A stretch of 64,000 nt of DNA. It comes from JAICMB01 sp963795935. Its GTDB lineage: Bacteria; Acidobacteriota; Terriglobia; Bryobacterales; Bryobacteraceae. The stretch is from NCBI GenBank assembly GCA_963795935.1, contig CAWCJO010000015.1:124001-188000 (forward strand). The letters run 5' to 3'. The notes below the pieces were generated by a model, which saw only the letters and a list, made by a program, of their open reading frames with translations, searched no databases and was not told the origin of the DNA. Of this stretch, positions 51,581 to 61,552 are shown piece after piece. Numbering within the stretch: the stretch's first letter is position 1; every line of letters begins with the position of its first letter. Position numbers and translations under genes: made by a program.

Positions 51581-51898
51581 AAACTATGTTGGCCGGGGGG
51601 CGGGCAATGCGGGAAGAACAAAAGTTTATTGTAGCTTGAGGGGCGCTTGGGATGTGCGGCGAGGCTCCTAAGCATGAGACAAGCTGCTGATTGCGCGGCG
51701 GTTACGATTGCCAGGGCGGCGTTGCTGGCGCACGCGCGGAAGGTTTGCGGCGAAGGGTTGGAATCTACGCGCATGCGGCTCCTTTCTAAGTTCAGGGTAC
51801 CTGCGTGCGCGCGGGGTCTTGGAAAGGCGCGTGGCCGGCGCGCTGATAACACGGGAAATCGAGGCAAGAAAAGTTTGGACTGCATGCCAACGAAGTCA
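51581..51898. other. Intergenic region upstream of divergent RND pump and TonB receptor
   Basis: I see no convincing gene in these ~318 bases. Short open frames on both strands lack a ribosome binding site and family features. It must hold the promoter of the RND pump (minus strand), but I cannot place a clear one. Confidence 0.5.
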
Positions 51899-51927
51899 TT
51901 GACACGGCGTCGAATGGGTCATAGAAT
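51899..51927 (+). promoter_or_regulatory. Consensus sigma-70 promoter of TonB receptor 1
   Basis: TTGACA (51899-51904), 17-bp spacer, TAGAAT (51922-51927). The start codon follows 33 bp later with a GAGGGAG ribosome binding site at 51947-51953. One of the clearest promoters in the window. Confidence 0.8.
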
Positions 51928-51960
51928 CTCTTCAGACTCAGCTTTAGAGGGAGACGAGCG

Positions 51961-54900
51961 GTGAGATTAATTCTTGTTGCTCTTACGGTATCGTTGTGCG
52001 GATACGCGCAAGAGTTCCGCGCCACGTTAGCCGGCCGCATCACCGATTCGGCGGGAGCGCCGGTTACGGACGCCAGCATCGAAGTCAGGAACGCCGATAC
52101 CGGCGAGGTGTCCACCACCAAGTCGGGTGAGGATGGCAATTATCAAGTCTCATTCCTGACGCCCGGCGAATACGTTCTCACCGTGGAGAAGCCCGGTTTC
52201 AAGAAGGAAACCCGCCAGGGAGTGCGGCTGGAGGTCGCGCAGCGCGCCGTCGTAGACATCGCGCTGGTGCTGGGCCAAGTCAGCGAAAGCGTCACCGTGA
52301 CGGCGGGCGCCGAGATACTCGAGACGGAGACGGCCGACCGCGGCCTGACGATTGAATCCAACCGCGTGCTCAGCGCGCCGCTGCAGGGGCGCAATCCCTT
52401 TGCAGCCGCCTGGTCGGCGCCTGGAGTGATCGAGGATGCGTCGGCACAGCGCCTGCGGCCGTTCGACATTTCCGGATCCTCCAGCATCACGATCAATGGA
52501 GGGCGGCCCAGCACAAATGAAGTGCTGGTGGACGGCATAACGAGCCTGTTCGAGGCGAGGTCGGTTTCCTACGTCCCGACCGCCGAGGCGGTGGAAGAGT
52601 TCCGGGTACAGAACACGAATTTCGACGCGCAGTACGGATGGACTCTCGGCGGCGTGATCAACATGATCACCAAGAACGGAACGAACGCGTTTCACGGGTC
52701 CGTGTTCGAGTTTTTTCAAAACACGCACCTGGACGCAAACACGTTTAACAGCAATCTGACCGGCGTGGGGCGTTCGTCCTCGCACATCAACACGTTTGGC
52801 GGCGATATAGGCGGGCCGATCAAAAAAAACAAGCTGTTCTTCAGCTACACGTTCGAGGACATCCGGCAGGTGATTCCAGATCCGTTTGTGACCTCGGTGC
52901 CGACCGCGCTGCAAAAGACGGGCAACTTTTCGCAAACCTACTATGGCCGGGATTCCTCCGGGAACCCCGAAGTTCAGATCATCTACGATCCGCTCTCGAC
53001 GGCCGCCGGTCCAGGCGGGACGCTGGTGCGCACGCCATTTCCCGGCAATGTCATTCCGGCTTCGCGCATCGATCCGGTGGCCGCGAAAGTGTTTTCCTAC
53101 GTTCCAGGGGGGAACGTTCCCGGCGATCCGCTCACCGGGTTGAATAACCTGACCAACAACGGGAGCACGCGCAAGTTCACGGATTTTTTCCCGGAAAATA
53201 CCGGCCGTGATCGATTACGACATCAGCGATAAGACGCGCATGTTCGTGCGCTATTCCCGAAACGCGCTGCAGGAAGAGCGCAGTTTCCATTATTCGACGG
53301 TTTCCGCCATCAATCCGGCGGATACCGGGCAGAACAATCCGTTTACGCGCGAGAATCACAACGCGACGATTCAGTTGACGCACATACTCGGGCCCACGGC
53401 AGTGCTGGACTTCCGGTTGGGTCTGGAGCGGTTCAAATCGGAAAGCGGCGACCAGCAGGGCGCGGGGGTTGGTCCGTCAACGCTGGGGTTTTCGCCCACG
53501 TTCGTGGCGCAGGCGGCAAACTGGTTTCCGAAATTCAACTGGACGAGTTACGAAGGCGCGGGAGCCCAGCCCACCTACATCAGCCCGATCGCCCAAACGA
53601 ACTCCTTTCAGGCCTCGATGTCAAAAGCGCTGGGTCGCCTCAACCTGAAGTTTGGCGGAGAGTTCCGGATTATTCGGGGCTACTCGCAAGTTCCCGGCTA
53701 CGATGCCGGCAATTTTTCTTTCGATGCGACATTCACCGGGGCCAACCCGCTGCTGATTCAACCATCGTCGGGGAATTCTTTGGCCTCCTTTCTGCTTGGC
53801 ACACCGCAGAGCGGGTACATCCAGGTGAACAGCGAGCCGGCGCGGCAGGAAAGGCTGTTTTCCCTATTCGTTCAGAACGACATCCGCCTGACGGAAAGAT
53901 TGAAGGTGAATGTGGGTCTGCGCTGGGATTATCTCGGCCCGCTCACCGACCGCTTCAACGAGCTGGCTCGCGGCTTCGCCGCCACGACGCCGAATCCGCT
54001 CCAAGTGCCGGGCGAAACCATCTACGGCGGCGTTCTGTTCACGGGAGTCAACGGGCAGCCGCGCGGCATCTTTAATCCGGCGTGGGGCAATTTCGGACCG
54101 CGCGCCGGCGCGGCATACCAATTGGACAAGCATACCGTACTGCGCGGCGGTTACGCGCTGGTTTACGGGCAGACGTTTTACGATCCGGGCAATGCGCCGG
54201 GGTTCAGCCAGACCACGAACATGGTGACATCGATCCAAACCGGCCTTCCTTACAACACCCTGGATAATCCCTTCCCGACGGGCATTTTGCTGCCCGCGGG
54301 CGCTTCGCTCGGACTCAAGACGGCTTTCGGCCAAAACTACTCGTTCGCCGATCCCGACGGCGGCCGTCCGCCTTACGTACACCAGTTCTCGTTCGAAATT
54401 CAGCGCGAGCTGCCCGGCGGTTTTCTGGCCTCGGCCGCTTATGTGGGCAGCCGCTCCCGGCAAATTGCGGTATCGCAGCAACTCAACGCGCTTCCGTTGA
54501 GCGCACTGGGGCTCGGCGCTTCCGCGCTGACGCAGAACGTCCCGAATCCGTTCGCCGGCCTGATTCCGGGAACCTCGCTGAACGGCGCCACGATTCAACA
54601 GCAACAGTTACTCGTGCCTTACCCGGAGTTCCTGATCAACGGCATCACGGAGATGTACGAGCCGATCGGACGGTCGGCTTATAACGCCGGGCAGTTCCTG
54701 GTGATGAAGCGCCTCTCTTATGGGTTGAATTTCAGCGTGGCATATACGATCTCGAAGCAGATCGATCAGACCAGCTACGCGAATCCGCAGGTTCTTCAGC
54801 TGGAGAAGGTGATCGCGGCTTGGGACATTCCGCAAAACCTCCAGATCAACTTCGTCTATGAGCTGCCGTTTGGCGCGGGCAAGCGGTTCGGCTCCGGCCT

Positions 54901-55399
54901 CGCGAAACCGCTGCGGTGGGCCATCGGAGGTTGGGAATTCAGCACGCTCACGCGGCTCCAGGAAGGCATGCCGATGAACTTTCCCGCCAACGCCGCGCCG
55001 ACCGGAGTGAATCCGGCGATCGCGAACCAGACGCTGACCGAATGGTTCAACACGTGTACGCTGCTGGCCAACGGCTCGACGCGGGGCTGCTTGAGCGGTG
55101 AGCAGCCGGCCTGGACCATCCGGGCGCCGGACACTCTGCAGACCTGGTCGTCGCGCCTGAGCAGCGTGCGGCTTCCCGGAATCCATAATGTGGACACATC
55201 GCTGATGAAACACAACCACATCACGGAGCGGGTCGATTTGTTGTTCCGCGCCGATTTTATCAATGCGTTCAATTCGCCGCAGTTTTTCAACGGCCCCGTC
55301 GACGATGTGAACAACGCAAACTTCGGCCGTATCTCGGGGGCGATGGACCAGAGCAATCTGCCGCGGTTCATTCAGCTCTCGATGAAGCTCGGGTTCTGA
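51961..55399 (+). CDS. TonB-dependent receptor with N-terminal carboxypeptidase-regulatory-like domain, frameshift near 53205
   Basis: About 1145 residues when joined. Signal peptide (RLILVALTVSLCGYAQ), Cna/CarboxypepD_reg-like domain (LAGRITDSAGAPVTDASIEV to KSGEDGNYQVSFLTPGEYVL), plug domain (SSSITINGGRPSTNEVLVDG, FDAQYGWTLGGVINMITKNG), then the outer-membrane barrel, ending LPRFIQLSMKLGF with the terminal Phe expected of a BamA substrate. The frame breaks near 53205 (PENTGRD before, IDYDISDKTRMFVRYSRN after). These Oar-like receptors import large oligosaccharides or peptides. Start is GTG 51961. A paralogue follows. Confidence 0.88.
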
Positions 55400-55454
55400 A
55401 GAGCAGCGGGGGTCGGAATACGTCGGCGGCAGAAACTGGGAGGAAAGAAAAACC

Positions 55455-55483
55455 TTGACTCCGCCGGCCATCTCGGATTATAA
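55455..55483 (+). promoter_or_regulatory. Sigma-70 promoter of TonB receptor 2
   Basis: TTGACT (55455-55460), 17-bp spacer, TTATAA (55478-55483), 39 bp before the ATG. Together with the promoter at 51899 this shows the two receptors are transcribed separately and not as one operon. Confidence 0.7.
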
Positions 55484-55522
55484 GTAACGAAGTCGCTGTT
55501 GAGCCTGAAGGGGGCTTGGCAT

Positions 55523-58500
55523 ATGAAAAAGCGAGTAGCACTCTACTTCGCCGTCCCGGTCTTAGCCATGTTCGCGGGGGCAGCGCCCGCTTACTCGCAA
55601 GTCTTGTACGGCTCCATGGTGGGAACGATTACGGACCAATCGGGCGCGGTCGTTCCAAACGCGACGGTTACGGCGACAAATGCCGCCACCAATCAAACTT
55701 ATACCGACACCACCGACCAGGGGGGGCGCTACAACATTCCGGACGTGGTCCCCGGCAGTTACACGGTTAAGGTAACGGCGACCGGCTTCCACACGCTGCT
55801 GCAGACGGACGTGATCATTACGATCAACAACGTCACGCGCACCGATCTCAAGCTCGAAGTGGGACAAGTTTCCGAGCAGGTAACGGTGCAAGCCCAGGCG
55901 GTTCAACTGCAGACGGACAAGTCCGACGTGCACTCCGAGATAGGCGAAGTCGCCATCGAGAACTTGCCGTTGACCACGTTCCGGAATTATCAGCAACTGA
56001 TCAACCTGGTGCCGGGCGCAACGCCGGCGTCGTTCCAAAACTCGATCACAGACACGCCGGGGCGCGCTCTGCAGACGCATATTAACGGCGCGAACGCGCA
56101 GGACAACAATACGCGTCTCGACGGAGCGCAAAACATCAACGTTTGGCTGCCGCACCACGTGGCGTACGTGGCGCCGTCGGACACGATCGAAACCGTCAAT
56201 GTATCGACCGACGCGTTCGACGCCGAACAGGGCATGGCGGGAGGCGCCGCGATCACGGTGATTACGAAATCGGGCACCAATGCCATTCACGGCAGCGCGT
56301 TCGGTTTCTACGACGACCAATATCTCAAGGCGCGCAACTTCTTCCAACAGCCCGGCACTTCGAAGCCGTTCGGCGCGACGAACATCGACGGGGGCACGGT
56401 GGGAGGGCCGATCGTGAAGAATCGGCTTTTCTATTTCGGCGGATGGGAGCGCACCAATAATCGCAACGGGGCCGTGGTGCTGACAACAGTTCCGACCCTG
56501 GACCAGCGCGCCGGGAACTTCAGCGCCTATAAGACCACGATCTACAATCCTTTCACGGGCAATGCGGACGGCTCCGGGCGCACGCCGTTCCCGAACAACA
56601 TCATTCCCTCGAGCCTGCTCAGCCCGCAGGCGCTGGCGGTTGAGAATCTGCTCCCTCTGCCCAACCTCCCGGGGGCCGGAGCCACGAACAATTATTTTAT
56701 TTCCGGGACGCCGAACATCGTCAGGAATCAGTACGATCTCAAGATCAATTACAACCGCACGGACAAGCACATGATCTGGGGCAAGTACAGCGTGATGGAC
56801 GCCAACGTCAGCGCGATTCCCTCGCTGGGACAGGCGGAAGGCGCGGGCATCGGCGGAGACGCCGGGACGGGGCATACGTTCCAGCAGCTCGGCGCCCTCG
56901 GTCATACCTGGGTGCTTTCGCCGAACCTGGTGCTGGACGGCACGCTCGGTTACGCCCGGCTCAGCCAGTATGTGCTCGGCACCGACTACGGCAAGAATTA
57001 TGGGACGGACGTGCTGGGCATCCCGGGCACGAACGGGCCGGACATCCGGCAGAGCGGCATTCCGAGTTTCATCTTCAACACGTACGCCGAGATCGGGCAG
57101 ATCAATACCTGGATGCCGGTGTGGCGAACGGATGAAACCTACACCAACACCGATAACCTGAGCTGGACGCACGGCGCCCACGAGTTCCGGTTCGGCTTCG
57201 ACATGATCCGGTACCATTTGAACCATTGGCAGCCGGAGTTGGGCGGCGGACCGCGCGGGCAGTTTACGTTTAACGGAACGACGACGGCAACGCCCGGCTA
57301 TTCGCCGAATCAGTTCAACTCCTACGCTTCCTTCATGCTCGGTTTGCCGGACGACGTGCAGAAAAGTTATCAAAACATTTTGATGACGGGACGCGAATGG
57401 CAGTTCGGCTGGTATGCGCGCGACCGTTGGCAGGTAAACCGCAATCTGACCGTGAATATCGGATTGCGATATGAGTTGTATCCGCTGATGACGCGCTGCT
57501 GCGGTAAAGGTCTGGAGCGGTATGATCCATCGACCAATCTCCTCTATCTTGGCGGGCGCGGGAACGTTCCCATCGACGACGGCTTTTCGGTGAGCCACAA
57601 GCTTTTCGCTCCGCGACTCGGCCTGGCGTACCGCCTGGGCCAAAACGGGGTGATCCGGGCGGGCTATGGCATCAGCTACGACCCGATTCCATTCTCGCGT
57701 CCGTTGCGAGGCTTTTATCCGCTGACGATCAACTACGATTATGTCGGCAATAACAGTTATCTTCCGGGCGGAAACCTGACCGCGGGTGTTCCCGCGCCCA
57801 ATTTTCCGGACCTCAGCACGGGCATCGTTCCGCTGCCCGGCAATGTGACAGAGCGCAGTCCGTGGGGCGGCGAAATGAAGCGCGGCTACATCCAATCGTG
57901 GAACTTCACGATCGAGCATAAGCTGCCGGGAAATATGGTCGGCAGCGTCGCCTATGTGGGCACTCAGACGACGCACCAACTCGCGGACTTCGATATCAAT
58001 TCCGGCGTTCCCGGCTCGACGAATGCGAATCTTCCGCTGGCGCAATTCGGCCGCACGGCCGCGCTCGACATGTGGGGCGGCTATCTGAGCTCGCATTATC
58101 ACGGGCTGCAAGGCGCTTTGAACAAGCAATTGTCGAGCGGACTTTTCGTGAAAGCGGCGTACACCTGGTCCAAGACGATCGATTACGTGGACGACGACGG
58201 CTGGGCCACTCCGGCGCGCATGGACGATTTTCAATGGAACCGCGCGACCGCGGGTTACGACCGCACGCAGGTATTCCAGGCGGGCTGGGTTTATGAGCTG
58301 CCGGTGGGCAAAGGCAAGGCCTGGGTGAGCAACGGTCCGGGATCGTACGTTTTGGGGAATTGGAAGTTGAACGGAACGCTGTCCGCCTATACGGGGTTGC
58401 CTTTTACCGTCACGGCGTCAGCCGCATCCTTGAACGCGGGTCCGGACAATCAGCAGACGGCGGACCAGGTGAAGACCGATGTCCTGAAGCCGTACGGTGT

Positions 58501-58822
58501 GGGGCCGGGGCAATTCTTCTACGATCCAACGGCGTTCGCGCCGGTTACGGCCGTCCGCTTCGGCAATACGGGACGGGATATTTTGCGGGGACCCGGGATC
58601 TTCAATACGGACCTGAGTTTATTCCGTGAATTTCCGATAAGGGAGCGCGTCCGCCTGGAGTTTCGCACGGAGTGCTACAACCTCACGAACACGCCGAAGT
58701 TCAGCAGCCCGACGGCAAGCGTGAGCAGCGGAACGTTCATGCAAATTACGAGCACGCTCTCGAACAGCACCGCCGTGAACACCGAACGGCAGTTCCGTTT
58801 CGGGCTGCGGCTCTCGTTTTGA
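55523..58822 (+). CDS. TonB-dependent receptor with N-terminal carboxypeptidase-regulatory-like domain, paralogue 2
   Basis: 1099 residues in one frame. Signal peptide MKKRVALYFAVPVLAMFAGA, regulatory-like domain (MVGTITDQSGAVVPNATVTA to DQGGRYNIPDVVPGSYTVKV), plug (RALQTHINGANAQDNNTRLD, DAEQGMAGGAAITVITKSGT), then a barrel ending NTERQFRFGLRLSF with the terminal Phe. It differs enough from receptor 1 to suggest a different ligand. No TonB box is obvious. ATG 55523 gives the signal peptide; the open frame begins 24 bp earlier. A TonB-like protein is encoded at 27.4-28.8 kb. Confidence 0.93.
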   Translation: MKKRVALYFAVPVLAMFAGAAPAYSQVLYGSMVGTITDQSGAVVPNATVTATNAATNQTYTDTTDQGGRYNIPDVVPGSYTVKVTATGFHTLLQTDVIITINNVTRTDLKLEVGQVSEQVTVQAQAVQLQTDKSDVHSEIGEVAIENLPLTTFRNYQQLINLVPGATPASFQNSITDTPGRALQTHINGANAQDNNTRLDGAQNINVWLPHHVAYVAPSDTIETVNVSTDAFDAEQGMAGGAAITVITKSGTNAIHGSAFGFYDDQYLKARNFFQQPGTSKPFGATNIDGGTVGGPIVKNRLFYFGGWERTNNRNGAVVLTTVPTLDQRAGNFSAYKTTIYNPFTGNADGSGRTPFPNNIIPSSLLSPQALAVENLLPLPNLPGAGATNNYFISGTPNIVRNQYDLKINYNRTDKHMIWGKYSVMDANVSAIPSLGQAEGAGIGGDAGTGHTFQQLGALGHTWVLSPNLVLDGTLGYARLSQYVLGTDYGKNYGTDVLGIPGTNGPDIRQSGIPSFIFNTYAEIGQINTWMPVWRTDETYTNTDNLSWTHGAHEFRFGFDMIRYHLNHWQPELGGGPRGQFTFNGTTTATPGYSPNQFNSYASFMLGLPDDVQKSYQNILMTGREWQFGWYARDRWQVNRNLTVNIGLRYELYPLMTRCCGKGLERYDPSTNLLYLGGRGNVPIDDGFSVSHKLFAPRLGLAYRLGQNGVIRAGYGISYDPIPFSRPLRGFYPLTINYDYVGNNSYLPGGNLTAGVPAPNFPDLSTGIVPLPGNVTERSPWGGEMKRGYIQSWNFTIEHKLPGNMVGSVAYVGTQTTHQLADFDINSGVPGSTNANLPLAQFGRTAALDMWGGYLSSHYHGLQGALNKQLSSGLFVKAAYTWSKTIDYVDDDGWATPARMDDFQWNRATAGYDRTQVFQAGWVYELPVGKGKAWVSNGPGSYVLGNWKLNGTLSAYTGLPFTVTASAASLNAGPDNQQTADQVKTDVLKPYGVGPGQFFYDPTAFAPVTAVRFGNTGRDILRGPGIFNTDLSLFREFPIRERVRLEFRTECYNLTNTPKFSSPTASVSSGTFMQITSTLSNSTAVNTERQFRFGLRLSF

Positions 58823-58884
58823 GGAAGGCGCGGGTTCGGACCTGTTAAAATTTCAGGGCGGACCCGCGAGGGCCCGCCGTTTTT

Positions 58885-59928
58885 ATGTATTCGCGCATCG
58901 CGGGACTTCTCTGCGCGTCGCTTTTGCTGCACGGGCAGAGCACTCCCAAAACCGTCTATGAGAGCGGCCGGCGTTACGGGGACCTGTGCGTGGAGGCTTT
59001 CAACGAGCTGCTCAAGACGGCTCCCGAATCCGGCTACGTTTTGGCGCTTCTTGGGGACGTGAAATCGAAACAGCGGCAATACACGGCGGCGCTTTATGCC
59101 TATGGCGAAGCCGCGAAGCGCATGCCGGGGCTGCGCGGCGTCCACGCGGCGATGGCCGACATTTATGTCGCGCTGGGTAAACCGGAGGAAGCCTTCGCGG
59201 CCGAAACGGGCGAGCAGAAGCTGGGTCCGCCGGATTGCGCCGCGGAGAAAATGCAGTGCGATTTCAATGCCGGCCGTTTCGACGATGTTGTGAAAGCCGC
59301 CAAGTTGAAGGGCGGCGCCGAAGGACTGTACTGGCTCGCGCGCGCTTACAACGAGCTATCTTTGCGGGCGTTTGCCGCACTGGGAGGGCTGCCGGAATCG
59401 CCCGAGCTGCACCAGGTAAAAGCGCAACTTCTGCAAGATCAAGGCGAGTTTCGCGAGGCCGCGGCGGAATGGCGGGCGGTTCTTAAGCTGTCGCCGGGCG
59501 ACCGCGAGGCGCAACATGAACTCGCCACGGCGCTGTATCTCAGCCACGACGGGAACGCTTTGCCGGAGTTGCAGCGTTTCTTGAAGGCGGAGCCCGGCTC
59601 GGCGAATCTCAACTTTTTCGTGGGCGACACTCTGCTGCAATCGGAAAGGGTGGAGCAGGCTGCCGGTTATTTAGAAACCGCCGTAAAGCTGGATGGCAAG
59701 CTCCTTCCGGCGCATGCCGCGCTGGGTCTTTGCTATGCCCGGCTGGGGAAGCCGCGGAAAGCGATTCCACACCTCAAAGCGTCTTTGGAAACGGATAAGG
59801 ACGGCAGTTTGCATTACCAGCTCGCTCGCGCTTATCAAGCCACGGGGGAAGGCGCGCTCGCGAAGGCGACGATGGAGAAATACCGGGAGCTTCACAAAGA
59901 AGCGGGCCCTAGCGCTCCGGCTCCTTGA
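58885..59928 (+). CDS. Secreted TPR-repeat protein
   Basis: 347 residues. Signal peptide MYSRIAGLLCASLLLHGQ, then tetratricopeptide repeats, for example NELLKTAPESGYVLALLGDV, YTAALYAYGEAAKRMPGLRG, FREAAAEWRAVLKLSPGDRE, VEQAAGYLETAVKLDGKLLP, PRKAIPHLKASLETDKDGSL. A protein-protein interaction scaffold, probably periplasmic. It starts 62 bp after receptor 2 and its stop overlaps the stop of the CRTAC1 gene by 20 bp convergently. TPR and CRTAC1 proteins often occur together in acidobacteria. Confidence 0.88.
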   Translation: MYSRIAGLLCASLLLHGQSTPKTVYESGRRYGDLCVEAFNELLKTAPESGYVLALLGDVKSKQRQYTAALYAYGEAAKRMPGLRGVHAAMADIYVALGKPEEAFAAETGEQKLGPPDCAAEKMQCDFNAGRFDDVVKAAKLKGGAEGLYWLARAYNELSLRAFAALGGLPESPELHQVKAQLLQDQGEFREAAAEWRAVLKLSPGDREAQHELATALYLSHDGNALPELQRFLKAEPGSANLNFFVGDTLLQSERVEQAAGYLETAVKLDGKLLPAHAALGLCYARLGKPRKAIPHLKASLETDKDGSLHYQLARAYQATGEGALAKATMEKYRELHKEAGPSAPAP

Positions 59929-61552
59929 ACTCCCACACGCGATTCGCCCGCAGATGGGACAGGTGGCGCACTCGCCCGCTGGGCCAGCGTATCTCGACAT
60001 TGTTCACGAGCTCCGCCTCGCCGACGCCGAAATGAACCGGAATCAGACTCGAGGAGGCATAACTGACGGCGCTGGTCATTTCGTTCCACTGCTTCCCGAC
60101 GCGAATGCGGGCGCCGATTGCGTCGCGATTGCTGCTGGTCCCGATGAGGCGGAAGGCAATCCAGTTGCCCGCATCGGCGGTGGCGTTCTCCCACAATTCC
60201 GCGGGGGAGCCAAGCGCCGATACAACGATGTCCATGCGGCCATCGCCGTTAAAATCCGCGAAGGCCGCGCCGCGATGGGCGGCGGCCGCCGTCTTCATGG
60301 CGGCGGGCGTGGCGTCGCTGAATTTGCCGTCGACATTTAAGAAGACGCTGTCGGGTTCTTTATATTTGTGCGATTCGAACTCCTCCACGCGATCGTTGAC
60401 GTGTGAGTTCGCGGTGAAGAGATCCTTCCAGCCATCGTTATTGAAATCCACAAAGCCGTTGCCCCAGCCGCTGTGCGCCGCGCTCAGCGGACCGAGGCGG
60501 CTGGCGTAGGTGGCGTCCGTGAAAAGCCCTTTACCCAAGTTGCGGAAGAGGGGAAAGGTTTCGCCCGCGAGAGCGGTGACGGAGATGTCCGGGAGGCCGT
60601 CGTTGTCGTAATCGCGGAAATCGGCGCCCATGCTGGAGACCGGCTGGCCGCGGTCCGTCAAAGCGGCGCCTGCCATCAGGGCGACCTCTTCGAACGAGCC
60701 GTTGCCGAGGTTGTGGAAGAGAAAATTCGGCATGTTGTCGTTGGCGATGAAGATGTCCATGAAGCCGTCGCCGTCGTAGTCGGCGAACGCCACGCTCATG
60801 CCGCGGCCGGCGTATCGCGCGATGCCCGATTTATCCGAGACATCCTCGAACGTGCCGTCGCCGCGATTGTGATACAGGGTGGCGGGCAGAGGATCGAAAT
60901 ATTTTGGATGGCAGTAGATGCGGATGTTGCGCTCACGGTCGCCGCAGAAGCGGTCCTGCAAGGGGGCGCTTGAATAGTGAACGACGATCAGATCGAGATA
61001 GCCGTCGTTGTCGTAATCGAACCATCCGGCGGCGACGGCCCATTCGCCGCTCCGAATGCCGGCTTTTTCGGTGACATCCTCAAAAGTTCCATCGCCGCGG
61101 TTGCGATAGAGCGTGTTGCGATTCACGCCCGCGATGAAGAGATCGGGGTGGCCATCATTGTCATAATCGCCAGCCGCCGCGCCCATGGAATATCCTTGTC
61201 CCGCGACGCCGGCCTGGGCGGTCACGTCGGTAAAATGCATTGCGCCATCGTTGCGGTATAACCTGTTCCAGAACTTTGGCGCGGTTTTTTCGAACGAGGG
61301 GACCTCGGCGCCGTTCGTGAAATAAATATCCGGCAACCCATCGCCGTTATAGTCGAAGACGGCGATGCCGCCGGGCATGGTCTCAATCATATATTTCCGG
61401 GGTGTGGGACTGTTTTCGAGCACAAAGCGGATACCGCTTTTCTCCGCGACGTTGTGGAACGCGAGAGGGGCGCCGGGCTCGCTCGCCGCGAGGAGCAGCA
61501 AGGCCAGCGCGCAGGCGCCGCCCGCGGCCGCGTTTCGAACGGTCGAGGTCAC
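59909..61552 (-). CDS. CRTAC1-family FG-GAP repeat protein with ASPIC/UnbV C-terminus
   Basis: 547 residues. Signal region (NAAAGGACALALLLLAAS), then integrin-like FG-GAP repeats with calcium-loop Asp-rich motifs: VFDYNGDGLPDIYFTNGA, GDYDNDGHPDLFIAGVNR, FDYDNDGYLDLIVVHYS, ADYDGDGFMDIFIANDNM, RDYDNDGLPDISVTAL, VDFNNDGWKDLFTANSH, ADFNGDGRMDIVVSALGS. The end is the ASPIC/UnbV domain (DAIGARIRVGKQWNEMTSAV, NNVEIRWPSGRVRHLSHLRA). An exported calcium-binding beta propeller; function unknown. Its start overlaps the stop of the kinase gene (ATGA). Confidence 0.93.
   Translation of the reverse strand: MTSTVRNAAAGGACALALLLLAASEPGAPLAFHNVAEKSGIRFVLENSPTPRKYMIETMPGGIAVFDYNGDGLPDIYFTNGAEVPSFEKTAPKFWNRLYRNDGAMHFTDVTAQAGVAGQGYSMGAAAGDYDNDGHPDLFIAGVNRNTLYRNRGDGTFEDVTEKAGIRSGEWAVAAGWFDYDNDGYLDLIVVHYSSAPLQDRFCGDRERNIRIYCHPKYFDPLPATLYHNRGDGTFEDVSDKSGIARYAGRGMSVAFADYDGDGFMDIFIANDNMPNFLFHNLGNGSFEEVALMAGAALTDRGQPVSSMGADFRDYDNDGLPDISVTALAGETFPLFRNLGKGLFTDATYASRLGPLSAAHSGWGNGFVDFNNDGWKDLFTANSHVNDRVEEFESHKYKEPDSVFLNVDGKFSDATPAAMKTAAAAHRGAAFADFNGDGRMDIVVSALGSPAELWENATADAGNWIAFRLIGTSSNRDAIGARIRVGKQWNEMTSAVSYASSSLIPVHFGVGEAELVNNVEIRWPSGRVRHLSHLRANRVWEFKEPER

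Noticed and set aside
55562..58234. 890-codon open frame antisense to TonB receptor 2
   Set aside because: It mirrors the receptor's codons in a GC-rich genome. The protein is Arg/His/Val-rich with no family motifs, while the plus strand encodes a complete receptor.
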